The notes beneath the pieces were generated by a model. That model had not been told where the DNA came from. It ran no database searches and worked only from the letters and a program-made list of their open reading frames with translations. This document shows positions 47,608 through 56,653 of a stretch of DNA of 64,000 nt, in pieces; positions within the stretch are counted from its first letter, which is position 1, and every line of letters starts with the position of its first letter. A program made the translations under genes and the position numbers. Source of the DNA: Candidatus Brevundimonas phytovorans (GTDB lineage: Bacteria > Pseudomonadota > Alphaproteobacteria > Caulobacterales > Caulobacteraceae); contig CP119309.1 of the NCBI GenBank assembly GCA_029203145.1, forward strand, positions 2,195,001 through 2,259,000. The letters are read 5' to 3'.

Positions 47608-47659
47608 CCTTCTCCCCTTGAGGGAGAAGGTGGCTCGCGCAGCGATACGGATGAGGGGT
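47608..47659. repeat. Palindromic repeat, family B (half copy)
   Basis: CCTTCTCCCCTTGAGGGAGA hairpin then GGTGGCTCGCG and GGATGAGGGG, equal to the left half of the 1137-1283 copy. A further stem ATCCTCGC/GCGAGGAT follows near 47701-47722. Both lie between the convergent rpoH and receiver genes and could terminate transcription. Confidence 0.75.
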
Positions 47660-47744
47660 GTCAGCACTTCTTCAAGCCGTCGAAATAGCGCCGACAGCCC
47701 GATCCTCGCGTCCAGCGAGGATGAGGCGTTCCAGAATCGAACCG

Positions 47745-48551
47745 TCAGCCCGCCCGCGTCAGGCTATCGGGCGATGCCAGGGCCAGCACCGCCGCCACCG
47801 GCCCAGCCAGGATCGCCTTGGTCGGCGCACCCGCCGCCAAGGTCGTTTCCAGACCTGCCGCCGCAATGGCCAGCGAGGCGTCGCCCGTCTTGATGGCCAG
47901 GGCCTTCAGCGTCTCGGCCTGCTGCTTGATGGCGCGTACCGCCTGCATGGGATCGGTGTCGAACTGGGTCAGGGCCGAGTTCAGGATTCGCATCGCCTGA
48001 TCCTTGACCGCCACAACCGCCTCGGCCGCCGACGCCGGCTTGTCCGCCTTGCGTTTGCCCGGCCCGGCATAGTCGTCGGAGTTGAAGCGGCGACGATCAG
48101 GCCCGATGTAGCCCACCGCCTCGACCCAGTCGCGCGGCTTGGTGGCCAGGTTCTCGACCCGACGGAACAGGTCGCCGCTGGTGAAGGGCTTCCTCAGAAA
48201 CTCGTGAACGCCGGAATCCCGCGCGCCCTTTATGGTGCTGGCGGTGGCCTCGGCCGTAACCATGATGATCGGCACGCGGCGGCAGGACAGGCTGGAACGT
48301 CGGATACGTCGCGCCAGAGCCTCGCCGTCCAGTCGCGGTCCCGAACGCTCGGTCAGGATCAGCCCCGGCTCCATCTCGCGCGCCAGATCGATCACCCGCG
48401 CCTCATCGCTCTCGACCGCGACATCGCGCGATCCGAAGCCCTTCAGCAGGTCAGACAGCAGCCGCGCGGCCGCGGGATTGGGGTCGACGATCAGCACCCG
48501 GCGCACGACCGGGGCGATCTTCTGCATCGTCTTGGCGTCTAAAGCGAACAC
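47745..48551 (-). CDS. Receiver-domain protein with Glu at the phospho-acceptor site
   Basis: A 268-residue response-regulator-like protein: receiver domain (about 14-135) followed by an Ala-rich helical C-terminus with no DNA-binding domain. The fold markers are VLIVDPNPAAARLL (only Asp23 of the acidic pair), Thr99 in IIMVTAEA and Lys121 in FLRKPF. The phospho-acceptor position reads LILTERSGP, with Glu68 in place of Asp. YIGPDRRRF follows the domain, a motif shared by other alphaproteobacterial receivers. The GTG at 48551 fits best (FALDAKTMQKIAP); TTG at 48575 is possible. Confidence 0.85.
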   Translation of the reverse strand: MFALDAKTMQKIAPVVRRVLIVDPNPAAARLLSDLLKGFGSRDVAVESDEARVIDLAREMEPGLILTERSGPRLDGEALARRIRRSSLSCRRVPIIMVTAEATASTIKGARDSGVHEFLRKPFTSGDLFRRVENLATKPRDWVEAVGYIGPDRRRFNSDDYAGPGKRKADKPASAAEAVVAVKDQAMRILNSALTQFDTDPMQAVRAIKQQAETLKALAIKTGDASLAIAAAGLETTLAAGAPTKAILAGPVAAVLALASPDSLTRAG

Positions 48552-48639
48552 GGCTCGGCTCCATACTGGAGCCAAGAAAGTAAACTCAGGGGGTTAAGGG
48601 GCCGTTTCCCTTATCGGGACACCACCCCTCATCCGGGCC

Positions 48640-49935
48640 CTACCCCTGGAACGGGTCGCGCATCAGAATGGTGTCGTCCCGCTCGGGGCTGGTCGACAAC
48701 AGGGCCACCGGCGCGCCGATCAGTTCCTCGATCCGGCGCACGTATTTCAGCGCATGGGCGTTCAGGTCCTTGAAGGTGCGGACCCCGGCCGTGCTTTCGC
48801 TCCAGCCTTCCAACTCCTCGAACACCGGCTCGGCCGAGGCCTGAGCCTTCAGGCTGGACGGCAGATAGTCCAGAACCTCGCCATTGATGCGATAACCGAC
48901 GCAGATCTTCAGCGTCTTCAGACCATCCAGCACGTCCAGCTTGGTCAGGGCGATGCCGTCGATGCCGTTGATGGCCACCGACTGGCGCACCAGCACGGCG
49001 TCGAACCAGCCGCAGCGACGCGCCCGGCCCGTATTGACGCCGACCTCGCGGCCCACGGTGGCCAGGTGATGACCGACCTCGTCATTCAGCTCACAGGCGA
49101 AGGGGCCTTCGCCGACGCGGGTCGTATAGGCCTTCACGATGCCCAGCACATAGCCGACGCCGCGCGGACCGATGCCCGAACCCGCCGCCGCCTGACCGGC
49201 CACGGTGTTGGACGACGTCACATAGGGATAGGTGCCGTGATCCACGTCCAGGAAGGCGCCCTGCGCTCCCTCGAACAGCACGCGCTTGCCGTCCTTCTGG
49301 GCCTGATCCAGCACGCGCCAGGCCGGCTTCACATAGGGCAGGATCTTCGGCGCGATCTCCAGCAGTTGCGCCAGCAGCGCCGCCGGATCGATCGGCTCCA
49401 GCCCCAGCCCCGCACGCAGCGGATCGTGGTGCGAGCGCAGACGGTCGATCTTGATCTTCAGGTCGTCTTCGTTGGCCAGGTCGCAGACGCGGATGGCGCG
49501 ACGGCCCACCTTGTCCTCATAGGCCGGGCCGATGCCGCGACCGGTCGTGCCGATCTTGGCGCCCGGCGCGCTGGCGGCTGCTTCGCGCGCCACGTCCAGG
49601 GCCGGGTGGATCGGCAGGATCAGACAGGCGTTGTCGGCGATGGTCAGGATGTCGGGGCTGATGGCCACGCCCTGGGCGACGATCTTCTCGATCTCGCCGA
49701 CCAGATGCCAGGGATCGACGACCACGCCGTTGCCGATGATCGAGGGCTTGCCCTGCACCACGCCCGAAGGCAGCAGCGCCAGCTTGTAGACCTTGCCGTC
49801 GACGACCAGCGTATGGCCGGCGTTATGACCGCCCTGGAACCGCACCACCATGTCGGCGCGATTGGACAGCCAGTCCACAATCTTGCCCTTGCCCTCGTCG
49901 CCCCATTGGGCGCCGACTACTGCGACGTTCGCCAA
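48640..49935 (-). CDS. purA: Adenylosuccinate synthetase
   Basis: A GTP-dependent enzyme joining aspartate to IMP, the first committed step to AMP. It has 431 residues. The N-terminal GTP-site VVGAQWGDEGKGKIVDWLS, the IMP/Arg block GTTGRGIGPAYEDKVGRRA, VLFEGAQGAFLDVDHGTYP and GRARRCGWFDAV are intact. ATG at 49935. It is 78 bases downstream of serC on the same strand. Confidence 0.98.
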   Translation of the reverse strand: MANVAVVGAQWGDEGKGKIVDWLSNRADMVVRFQGGHNAGHTLVVDGKVYKLALLPSGVVQGKPSIIGNGVVVDPWHLVGEIEKIVAQGVAISPDILTIADNACLILPIHPALDVAREAAASAPGAKIGTTGRGIGPAYEDKVGRRAIRVCDLANEDDLKIKIDRLRSHHDPLRAGLGLEPIDPAALLAQLLEIAPKILPYVKPAWRVLDQAQKDGKRVLFEGAQGAFLDVDHGTYPYVTSSNTVAGQAAAGSGIGPRGVGYVLGIVKAYTTRVGEGPFACELNDEVGHHLATVGREVGVNTGRARRCGWFDAVLVRQSVAINGIDGIALTKLDVLDGLKTLKICVGYRINGEVLDYLPSSLKAQASAEPVFEELEGWSESTAGVRTFKDLNAHALKYVRRIEELIGAPVALLSTSPERDDTILMRDPFQG

Positions 49936-50013
49936 GATCGTTTCTCCGCAATCCAGAATGCGGTGGGAGCCTATAACCCCTGAATCGTCCGGAGTCGCCC
50001 CGACAGCGCAGAT

Positions 50014-51174
50014 TTATGCGCTCAGTTCACTGACCGCCGTCGCAAACGCCCATTCCAGCCACGGGGTCGCATCCACCACGTCCGCCGTCTCGACCGTGCA
50101 ACCGCACCACAGACGCAGGCCCGGCGGGGCGTAACGGTGCGGCTCCATGTCGAACACCGCGCCTTCGTCTTCCAGCAAGGCCTTGAACCGCTTCACAAAC
50201 GCCTTCTGCCCCGCCTCGTCCATCGCCGCGATGCGCGCATCGGTGAACTTCAGGCAGACCGAGGTGGTCGAGCGGATTTCCGGGCGATCCGGCAGCATGG
50301 CGACCCATTCGGTCCGCTCCACCCATTCGGCCAGGGCGGCATAGTTTCGGTCGGTGCGGCGGATCAGCTCCGGCAAACCGCCCGCGCCCTTGGCCCACTC
50401 CAGAGCGTCGATCCAGTCCTCGATGGTCAGGATGGAATAGGTGTTGATCACCACCCCGTCCGCCAGGGTCCGATCAAAGCCGGTCTTGTCCGTCAGGCGC
50501 AGCAACTTGGGGATCGACCGCTCGGGCCGATAGGTATCCAGCCGCGCCACGGCGCGCGGCGACAGCACCATGACGCCGATGCCCGCCTCGCCGCCCAGCG
50601 CCTTCTGGAAGCTGAAGGTCGTCACATCCAGCTTGTCCCACGGCAGGTCCATGGCGAACGCCGCCGAGGTGGCGTCGCAGATGGTCAGCCCCTCGCGGTC
50701 GTCGGAAATCCAGTCTGCGTTATCCATGCGCACGCCCGACGTCGTGCCGTTCCACGGGAAGACCACGTCCTTCTTGGGATCGACGCGCGTCATGTCCGGC
50801 AACTCGCCCCAGGGCGCCGTCAGCACCTCGGGCTCCAGCTTCAGGTGATCCCGCACATCGGTCGCCCAGACCTGGCCGAAATTCTCATAGGCCACGACCT
50901 GCACCGGCCGCTCGCCCAGCATCCCCCACAGCGCCGCCTCGACCGCGCCCGTATCCGAGCCCGGCGTATAGAGCAGCACGTAATCCTCGGGCGGCGCCAG
51001 CACCTCCCGCGTCAGCCGCAAGCCGTAGGCGAACCGCTCCACCACCTCCGGCGCGCGGATGCCGCGTCCCAGCAGATTGGTCGGCAGGCCCGCCAGCGAC
51101 CACCCCGGACGCTTGGCCGTCGGACCGGCGGAGAACCACGGGCGAGCAGGCTTGGCGTCAGGCTTGGCGATCAT
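50014..51174 (-). CDS. serC: Phosphoserine aminotransferase
   Basis: A class V PLP aminotransferase converting 3-phosphohydroxypyruvate and glutamate to phosphoserine, in serine synthesis. It has 386 residues of the long alphaproteobacterial form. The start RPWFSAGPTAKRPGW, the region DATSAAFAMDLPWDKLD, and the PLP-lysine loop FSFQKALGGEAGIGVM are clear. serA, which often follows serC in alphaproteobacteria, is not adjacent; purA is next instead. Confidence 0.95.
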   Translation of the reverse strand: MIAKPDAKPARPWFSAGPTAKRPGWSLAGLPTNLLGRGIRAPEVVERFAYGLRLTREVLAPPEDYVLLYTPGSDTGAVEAALWGMLGERPVQVVAYENFGQVWATDVRDHLKLEPEVLTAPWGELPDMTRVDPKKDVVFPWNGTTSGVRMDNADWISDDREGLTICDATSAAFAMDLPWDKLDVTTFSFQKALGGEAGIGVMVLSPRAVARLDTYRPERSIPKLLRLTDKTGFDRTLADGVVINTYSILTIEDWIDALEWAKGAGGLPELIRRTDRNYAALAEWVERTEWVAMLPDRPEIRSTTSVCLKFTDARIAAMDEAGQKAFVKRFKALLEDEGAVFDMEPHRYAPPGLRLWCGCTVETADVVDATPWLEWAFATAVSELSA

Positions 51175-51217
51175 GGCGTCGTCGTTCCAGCTTGGGGAGG
51201 AGAGGTATGAAGTCGGC

Positions 51218-52132
51218 TCAGCGTCCGGGCTTATAGGGGCGCTTGTCGCGCCACTCGGTGGCGAACCGGATCAGGTCGTCGTCCGGCGTGTCCGGCAGCG
51301 TCACCACCAGCCTGGCCAACAGGTCCCCGCGCTTGCCCGCCGCATAGGCGCCGCGCGCCTTGAGCCGCAGAATCTTGCCGCTGTTCGAGCCCTTGGGAAT
51401 GGTCATCATCACCGCGCCCTCAGGCGTCGGCACCTGGATCTTGCCGCCCAGCACCGCATCGGGCACCGACACCGGCAGGTCCATGGTCAGGTCCGCCCCG
51501 TCGCGCTTGAACACCGGGTGCGGCGCGATCTTCAGTTCGATCAGGGCGTCGCCCGCCTGACCGCCGCGTCCCGGCGCCCCCTGCCCCTTCAGCCGGATCA
51601 CCTGGCCCTCGGACGCCCCCTTGGGAATGGCCACGTCCAGCATCCGCCCGTCCGAAAACTGGATGCGGCGCGTCGTCCCGGCGATGGCGTCTTCCAGACT
51701 GATGTCCAGCGTCGCCCGCACGTCCTGGCCCTTGCCGCCGCCGAAGCCGCCGCGCCCCGCCGTGCGCCCGCCGCCGCCAAAGGCGCCGAACAACTCCTCC
51801 AGGTCGATGTCCTCGAACCCGCCGCGACCGCCCGACCCGCCGAACCCGCCAAAGCCGCCCGAGCCGCCCGAGCGACCGCCGCCACCCGGCGGCGCGCGAA
51901 ACTGCTCACGGCCGTCAGCGTCAATCTCGCCGCGATCATACTTGGCCCGTTTCTCGGCGTCGCCCAGCAGGTCAAAGGCCGCCGTGATGCGCTTGAACCG
52001 CTCCTCCGACACCTTGTCGCCGGGGTTCTTGTCCGGGTGCAGCTCCTTGGCGAGCTTGCGGAACGCCTTCTTGATCTCGTCCGCGCTCGCGCCCTTGGCT
52101 ACGCCCAGTTCCTTGTAGGGATCGCCAGCCAC
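51218..52132 (-). CDS. DnaJ-family protein (CbpA-like)
   Basis: A 304-residue co-chaperone. The J-domain (about 1-70) has YKELGVAKGASADEIKKAF and the invariant HPD in KELHPDKNPGDK. A Gly/Phe-rich linker (GGGGRSGGSGGFGGFGG) follows. The C-terminal substrate-binding region has LELKIAPHPVFKRDG-like residues (IELKIAPHPVFKRDGADL) and VSVPDAVLGGKIQVPTPEG. There is no Cys-rich zinc domain, so it is the type II/CbpA form. Downstream of it lies the GTA cluster, separated by a family B repeat. Confidence 0.93.
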   Translation of the reverse strand: MAGDPYKELGVAKGASADEIKKAFRKLAKELHPDKNPGDKVSEERFKRITAAFDLLGDAEKRAKYDRGEIDADGREQFRAPPGGGGRSGGSGGFGGFGGSGGRGGFEDIDLEELFGAFGGGGRTAGRGGFGGGKGQDVRATLDISLEDAIAGTTRRIQFSDGRMLDVAIPKGASEGQVIRLKGQGAPGRGGQAGDALIELKIAPHPVFKRDGADLTMDLPVSVPDAVLGGKIQVPTPEGAVMMTIPKGSNSGKILRLKARGAYAAGKRGDLLARLVVTLPDTPDDDLIRFATEWRDKRPYKPGR

Positions 52133-52227
52133 GTCGAGTTCGCTCCAACATCAGTAAAAGACCAGAGCGTCAGTTAAGCCATGCGCCCCCCCGCTGGAAG
52201 GGGCAGCAGCACAAAGCCTCACCTTGC

Positions 52228-52376
52228 CCTTCTCCCCTAGGGGGAGAAGGTGGGCGCCGGAGGCGCTCGGATGAGGGGGCGTGTTCAGCAGGCTGGACGG
52301 CGACGATGAGCACGAAGCCAACGTCCCCCTCATCCGTTTCGCTCCGCGAGTCACCTTCTCCCCTCGGGGGAGAAGG
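52228..52376. repeat. Palindromic repeat, family B (full copy)
   Basis: CCTTCTCCCC and GGGGAGAAGG ends with GGATGAGGGGGCG / CGTCCCCCTCATCC inner pair. It marks the boundary between the DnaJ gene and the last GTA gene (gp15). Confidence 0.85.
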
Positions 52377-52383
52377 ACGCGCT

Positions 52384-55300
52384 TCACAGCTCGGCCACCG
52401 CCTCAGCCCCCCAGCCATAGCCGTCGCCCCACTGCGCCACGGCGAACCGCGCGCCTTCGCCGAGCCCGCCTGGCCAGTCCGCCGCCAGTTCAGCCGCCGC
52501 ATAGACCGCCTCCAGCCCCTGGGCCTCCCAGACCCGCTTCTCCGCCGCGCCGTCCAGCACCCGCACCCGGAACCGGCGCGGGTCGACCTCGACCGGCTCG
52601 GCCTCCCAGCCCTCGCCGTTGACCCGCACCCGCGGCGTCCACGACAGCCGCCGCCCGCCGCCCTCGACCGCCACCCGCAGATGCGCCGGTCGCCAAGGCC
52701 GCGCCGCTCGCCCGGTCCAGACAAAGTCCGCCTCGCTGAACCCCGCCCCGCCCGGAGCCGCGCCCGCAGGCCCCGCCCGCCAGACCCTCGGCAGCCCCCG
52801 TTCGCCCGCCGCCACCTCAGCCCGCGCCATGTCGCGTTCCAGAAACACCACGACCGCCCCGGCCACAGCCCCCGCTACGCTCGCGTCTTCACTCCCCTGC
52901 TGCCCCCGCAACAGACCGCTCAGCCGCCAGACCTCGCCTTCAATCAGGTCCGCCCGCCGATACTGCACCACCTCCCAGCCCGCCGCCGTCTCCAGCGCCA
53001 CAGCATTGCCGCCGCTTAACACCCCGCCCGCCGTCAGGCTCTCCGGGGCCCGCCCCTCGACGCGCACCATCAACGCATTCACCTCGTCCCAGCGCCCGAC
53101 CACGCCGCGCCCGACCGCCTCGACCAGCGCCCCGACTGTCGCCGGTCGCTCCACCGTCACGCGCGGCGTCAGGGCGTCCACGCTCTCCCCCCCATGCACC
53201 GTCATCGGCGTCCAGGGCTCGGCCGCCACAGCCACCACAGGCCGCCCGTCGTGCTCCGCCCCCGGCAGAGGCGGCAGGTCCAGCAACCTTAGCAAGGGCG
53301 CCCCGACCACCGCCGGCCCGTCGCCGGGCCGCCAGTCCGTCGGCGCCTCGTCCGCCCGCACGACCATCACCGGCTCCAGCACCGCCGACGGCTGCTCGTC
53401 CACATCCAGCCGGGTCACGCGCCAGTCGCCCGTCCGCCCCTCGACCTGCACCACCTCGCCCGGCTCCAGCCGCAAGGCCTCCAGCGGCCCCAGCTTCACC
53501 GTCAACCGATCCGTCTCGCCCCCGGTCGTCGCCAGGGTACGCCGCGCCAGCGCCGGCAGTTCCAGATCGACCCCGCCGCCGTCGCCCGCGCCGCGCACCA
53601 CCACCGACCCGGTCTGATAGTCCGCCGCCTCGTCGATAAAGCGCACCCGCGCCGCGCCCGGACGCGGCTCCAGCGACCGATCCGCTGTGACGCTCGCCCC
53701 CTCATCCGGCAGGGCCAAGGCCTCCGCCGTCAGCGTCAGCCCCACAGCCGTCTCGCTCAGCACCGCGATCCGCCCGCCCCGCTCGGCCGCCGTCGCGCCC
53801 AGACCCGCCAGCAGCGGTTCCAGCGCATCCCGCGTCCGCATCGGTCGATCAATCACATAGCCCGCGATCTCGCCGTCCAGCGCCCCGATCTCGAACGCCT
53901 CCTCCGCCAGCCCGCCGCGCTTCAGCACCGCCGCGACCAGATCCGCCGCCTCGCCGCCCATGCGCCCGTTCAGCCAGTGCCCGGCCCGCCAGGCCCCGGC
54001 GTCAGCCCACACGCCGCCGCGCGCCGGAAAGGCCGGAAACGGCCGCGCGTCCCAGCACCAGGCGTCCGCCCTCTCGACCATCCGCCCGCCATAGACGCTC
54101 GACACCGGATTGTTCTGCACGTCCTCGAAATGCGTCAGCACCGCCTCCAGCGCCCGCCGCTGCATCCGGTCGTCGCGCGCCCCCGTCGAGAAGGGCGGCA
54201 GGGCGTTCTCGGAACTCTTGGGGTCCTGGAACAGGTTCGGCGCATTGCCGCCCCGGTCCACCGCCGCACAGCCGAACTCGGTCAGCCGGATCGGCTTCAT
54301 CCCCGGAACCCAGGCCGTCGGCGTCGCCGACCGCACGCCCGCGACCCGCTCATGGTGAGCGTTCGACCACCACCCCTTCAGGTCCTTGGGTCGATACAGC
54401 CAGTCCTCGCCATGCGCCCCGTCGCTGATCGGCGTCCGCACCTGCCCCGCCCGATCTTCGGCGCTGGCGTAATACCAGTCGAAGTTCTCGCCGCCCGCGA
54501 CCTGCATCGCCAGATAGCCCGGGTCCGCCGCCCCCTCGAACGCCTCCGCATCCAGCCCGCCGTCGCCCGCGCGCCAGTCGCCCAGCGGCGGATACCAGTC
54601 GATGCCGACGTAATCGATATTCGGATCGGCCCACAGCGGGTCCAGATGGAACCGCGCCTCGCCGTCCTTCTGCCAGCCGAAATACTCCGACCAGTCAGCG
54701 GCGTAGCTCAGCTTCACCCCCGCCCCGACAATCGCCCGACACTCCGCCGCCAGCGCCTTGAACTGCGCCGTCGCCGGAAAGCCGCCGCCCGCATCCCGCG
54801 TCCCTGTCAGCCCCCGCATCTCCGAGCCGATCAGCAGGCCGTCCGCCCCCTCTTCCGCCGCCATCCGCGCATAGTGCAGCGCCAGCCGCCTCAACCCCCA
54901 GCCGCTCGCCGTCCCAAACAGGGCCGCCACCTCCGCCGCCGCCCCTGCGCCGTCCGTCCCGGCCACGCGCCCGCGCCACGGATAGCCAGGGCAGTCCATG
55001 AAGACGAAGGGATACAGCGTCACCTCCACCCCCCGCGCCTTCAGGCTGCGGATCGCCTGGCGCACGCTTTCGTCCGACGGCGTCCCGCCATAGGCCGGCC
55101 CGCCGTCGACCTGCGACACCAGATGCGCCTCATGCCGCTCCAGCCCGGCCACGCGCCAGCGCATCGGCTTGGTCATCTTGTCGCGCCGATCCACACCGGG
55201 TCGAACCTGACAATGTCCCGCCCGCACGTCGTCGCCGAACCAGCCGACGATCAGGCTGACCCGCTTCAGGTTCGGCGCCTGGGCCGTCAACTGATCCAGC

Positions 55301-56037
55301 GACACCTCGATATCCGCCCGCCCCTCGGCGTTGTTGACGTTCTCAGGCCTGCTCTCCGTCAGTCCCTCGCGCCGCATCACCGTCTCGGTCGCCAGACAGA
55401 ATTCCCCCGCTCCAGGGATCAGACACACTCCCTCCAGCCGGTCCTCCAGCCGCCGCTCGACGCCCATCGGCCGACGAAACACCTCGAACGCCAGTTGCGG
55501 CGCCCGATTGCCGAACGGCCTCAGCGGCAGGTCCTCGAACACCACATAGGCCGTGCCGCGAAACGCCGAGACCGCCCCTTCCACCGCCTCGATCAGCGGG
55601 TCCGGCGTCTGCGTCTGCGTCCCCCGATGCACCCGCATCGTCACCCCGGTCAGGTCAAGCGGCTGGCCGTCGGCCCAGACCCGGCCGACCCCGTCGATCG
55701 GCCCCTCGCCCAGCCCGACGGCGAAGCTCAGCGAGTATTCGTACTCGACCGTCTTCTGCCCGCCCTTGCCGCCCGACCGTTTGTTCTTGGTCTCCAAAAA
55801 CCGCGCGGCCCAGATCACCTGACCGACGACCCGCGCCCGCCCGAACACACAGGCCATCGGCGCCCCGTCCGCCGACGACTGCAGGCTCAAGGCCTCCAGC
55901 CTCGGCCCCTTCTGCCGCGCCGGCGACAGGCTGGCGATCACCCGGTTGTCGATGGCCCGGCCGATGGTCGAGCCGATGAACTGCCCGATCGGCCCGCCCA
56001 CCTGCTGGCCCACAGTGCTCAATACGACCTGCGCCAA
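52384..56037 (-). CDS. GTA gp15-like baseplate/host-specificity protein
   Basis: A 1217-residue structural protein matching the RcGTA gp15 'megatron' type. The N-terminus MAQVVLSTVGQQVGGPIGQF and the segment YEYSLSFAVGLGEGPIDGVG are typical of phage tail tip proteins. A GTA TIM-barrel-like domain lies around residues 310-620 (FVFMDCPGYPWRGRV, GLLIGSEMRGLTGTRD, YVGIDWYPPLGDWR). A Phage-tail-3 type region and a beta-rich C-terminal end follow. TTG start at 56037, with a purine-rich GCTGAGGA upstream. It is the last gene of the cluster. Confidence 0.93.
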   Translation of the reverse strand: MAQVVLSTVGQQVGGPIGQFIGSTIGRAIDNRVIASLSPARQKGPRLEALSLQSSADGAPMACVFGRARVVGQVIWAARFLETKNKRSGGKGGQKTVEYEYSLSFAVGLGEGPIDGVGRVWADGQPLDLTGVTMRVHRGTQTQTPDPLIEAVEGAVSAFRGTAYVVFEDLPLRPFGNRAPQLAFEVFRRPMGVERRLEDRLEGVCLIPGAGEFCLATETVMRREGLTESRPENVNNAEGRADIEVSLDQLTAQAPNLKRVSLIVGWFGDDVRAGHCQVRPGVDRRDKMTKPMRWRVAGLERHEAHLVSQVDGGPAYGGTPSDESVRQAIRSLKARGVEVTLYPFVFMDCPGYPWRGRVAGTDGAGAAAEVAALFGTASGWGLRRLALHYARMAAEEGADGLLIGSEMRGLTGTRDAGGGFPATAQFKALAAECRAIVGAGVKLSYAADWSEYFGWQKDGEARFHLDPLWADPNIDYVGIDWYPPLGDWRAGDGGLDAEAFEGAADPGYLAMQVAGGENFDWYYASAEDRAGQVRTPISDGAHGEDWLYRPKDLKGWWSNAHHERVAGVRSATPTAWVPGMKPIRLTEFGCAAVDRGGNAPNLFQDPKSSENALPPFSTGARDDRMQRRALEAVLTHFEDVQNNPVSSVYGGRMVERADAWCWDARPFPAFPARGGVWADAGAWRAGHWLNGRMGGEAADLVAAVLKRGGLAEEAFEIGALDGEIAGYVIDRPMRTRDALEPLLAGLGATAAERGGRIAVLSETAVGLTLTAEALALPDEGASVTADRSLEPRPGAARVRFIDEAADYQTGSVVVRGAGDGGGVDLELPALARRTLATTGGETDRLTVKLGPLEALRLEPGEVVQVEGRTGDWRVTRLDVDEQPSAVLEPVMVVRADEAPTDWRPGDGPAVVGAPLLRLLDLPPLPGAEHDGRPVVAVAAEPWTPMTVHGGESVDALTPRVTVERPATVGALVEAVGRGVVGRWDEVNALMVRVEGRAPESLTAGGVLSGGNAVALETAAGWEVVQYRRADLIEGEVWRLSGLLRGQQGSEDASVAGAVAGAVVVFLERDMARAEVAAGERGLPRVWRAGPAGAAPGGAGFSEADFVWTGRAARPWRPAHLRVAVEGGGRRLSWTPRVRVNGEGWEAEPVEVDPRRFRVRVLDGAAEKRVWEAQGLEAVYAAAELAADWPGGLGEGARFAVAQWGDGYGWGAEAVAEL

Positions 56038-56041
56038 ATCC

Positions 56042-56653
56042 TCAGCCCCCCGTCTTCACCGGCCAGCGAAACGCCGCGACCAGTCTTCGCCGCCACCACG
56101 GCCCCACCCAGCTCTCGACCACCGCCCGCCCCCAATAGGCGTGGATCATCTTCCACTCCGGCCCGTCATCGTCGCTCAGGATGGCGCAGTGCTTGACCGG
56201 ACATCCCGCGCTCATCCGAAACAGCAGCACATCCCCGGCCCCCGCCATCGCCAGCGGAACCTCCACCAGCCGCCGCCTTGCCGCCTTCAGCAAGGTCTCC
56301 TCACCCCCGACCTCGGCCCAGTCGGGTCGGTAGGCCGGCGGCGCCTCCGGCTCGTCGCCCATCACCTCTCTCCAAACCCCGCGCACCAGACCCAGACAAT
56401 CCGCCCCCTCGCCCTTCACGCTGGCCTGATGCCGATAGGGCGTCCCCAGCCACCCCCGCGCGGCGTCCAGAACAGCATCTTTCGATCCTCCCCCGCTTGG
56501 CGGGGGAGGGGGACCACGCAGTGGTGGTGGGGGCGGACGCACCCACGCCCTCTCCAGACCACCCTGGCCGATTTCCTCCCCTCCACCATGCTCCGCATGG
56601 TCCCCCTCCCCCGTCGCCTCGCGACAGGGGAGGATCGGCTCAGACACGCTCAT
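56042..56653 (-). CDS. GTA gp14-like NlpC/P60 peptidase with in-frame repeat insertion
   Basis: A cell-wall peptidase of the NlpC/P60 fold in GTA tails (203 residues). The domain proper starts near residue 58: AVLDAARGWLGTPYRHQASV, catalytic Cys in GADCLGLVRGVW (C86), and the His in GCPVKHCAILSDD. The start ATG at 56653 overlaps the gp13 stop (ATGA). Residues about 6-57 are encoded by a 153-base family A palindrome (56484-56636) and read as Gly/Pro-rich (WVRPPPPPLRGPPPPPSGGG). The length without it (about 150) fits the family. Confidence 0.88.
   Translation of the reverse strand: MSVSEPILPCREATGEGDHAEHGGGEEIGQGGLERAWVRPPPPPLRGPPPPPSGGGSKDAVLDAARGWLGTPYRHQASVKGEGADCLGLVRGVWREVMGDEPEAPPAYRPDWAEVGGEETLLKAARRRLVEVPLAMAGAGDVLLFRMSAGCPVKHCAILSDDDGPEWKMIHAYWGRAVVESWVGPWWRRRLVAAFRWPVKTGG
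56484..56636. repeat. Palindromic repeat, family A, inserted in frame in gp14
   Basis: Ends GATCCTCCCCCGC and GGGGAGGATC, inner CCACGCAGTGG and CCACCATGCTCCGCATGG. It is exactly 153 bases (51 codons), leaving the gp14 frame open from the coupled ATG to the NlpC/P60 domain. Confidence 0.85.

Noticed and set aside
53977..56196. A 739-codon plus-strand frame opposite gp15
   Set aside because: Arg/Pro-rich antisense translation of a GC-rich gene; gp15 on the minus strand has recognisable domains.
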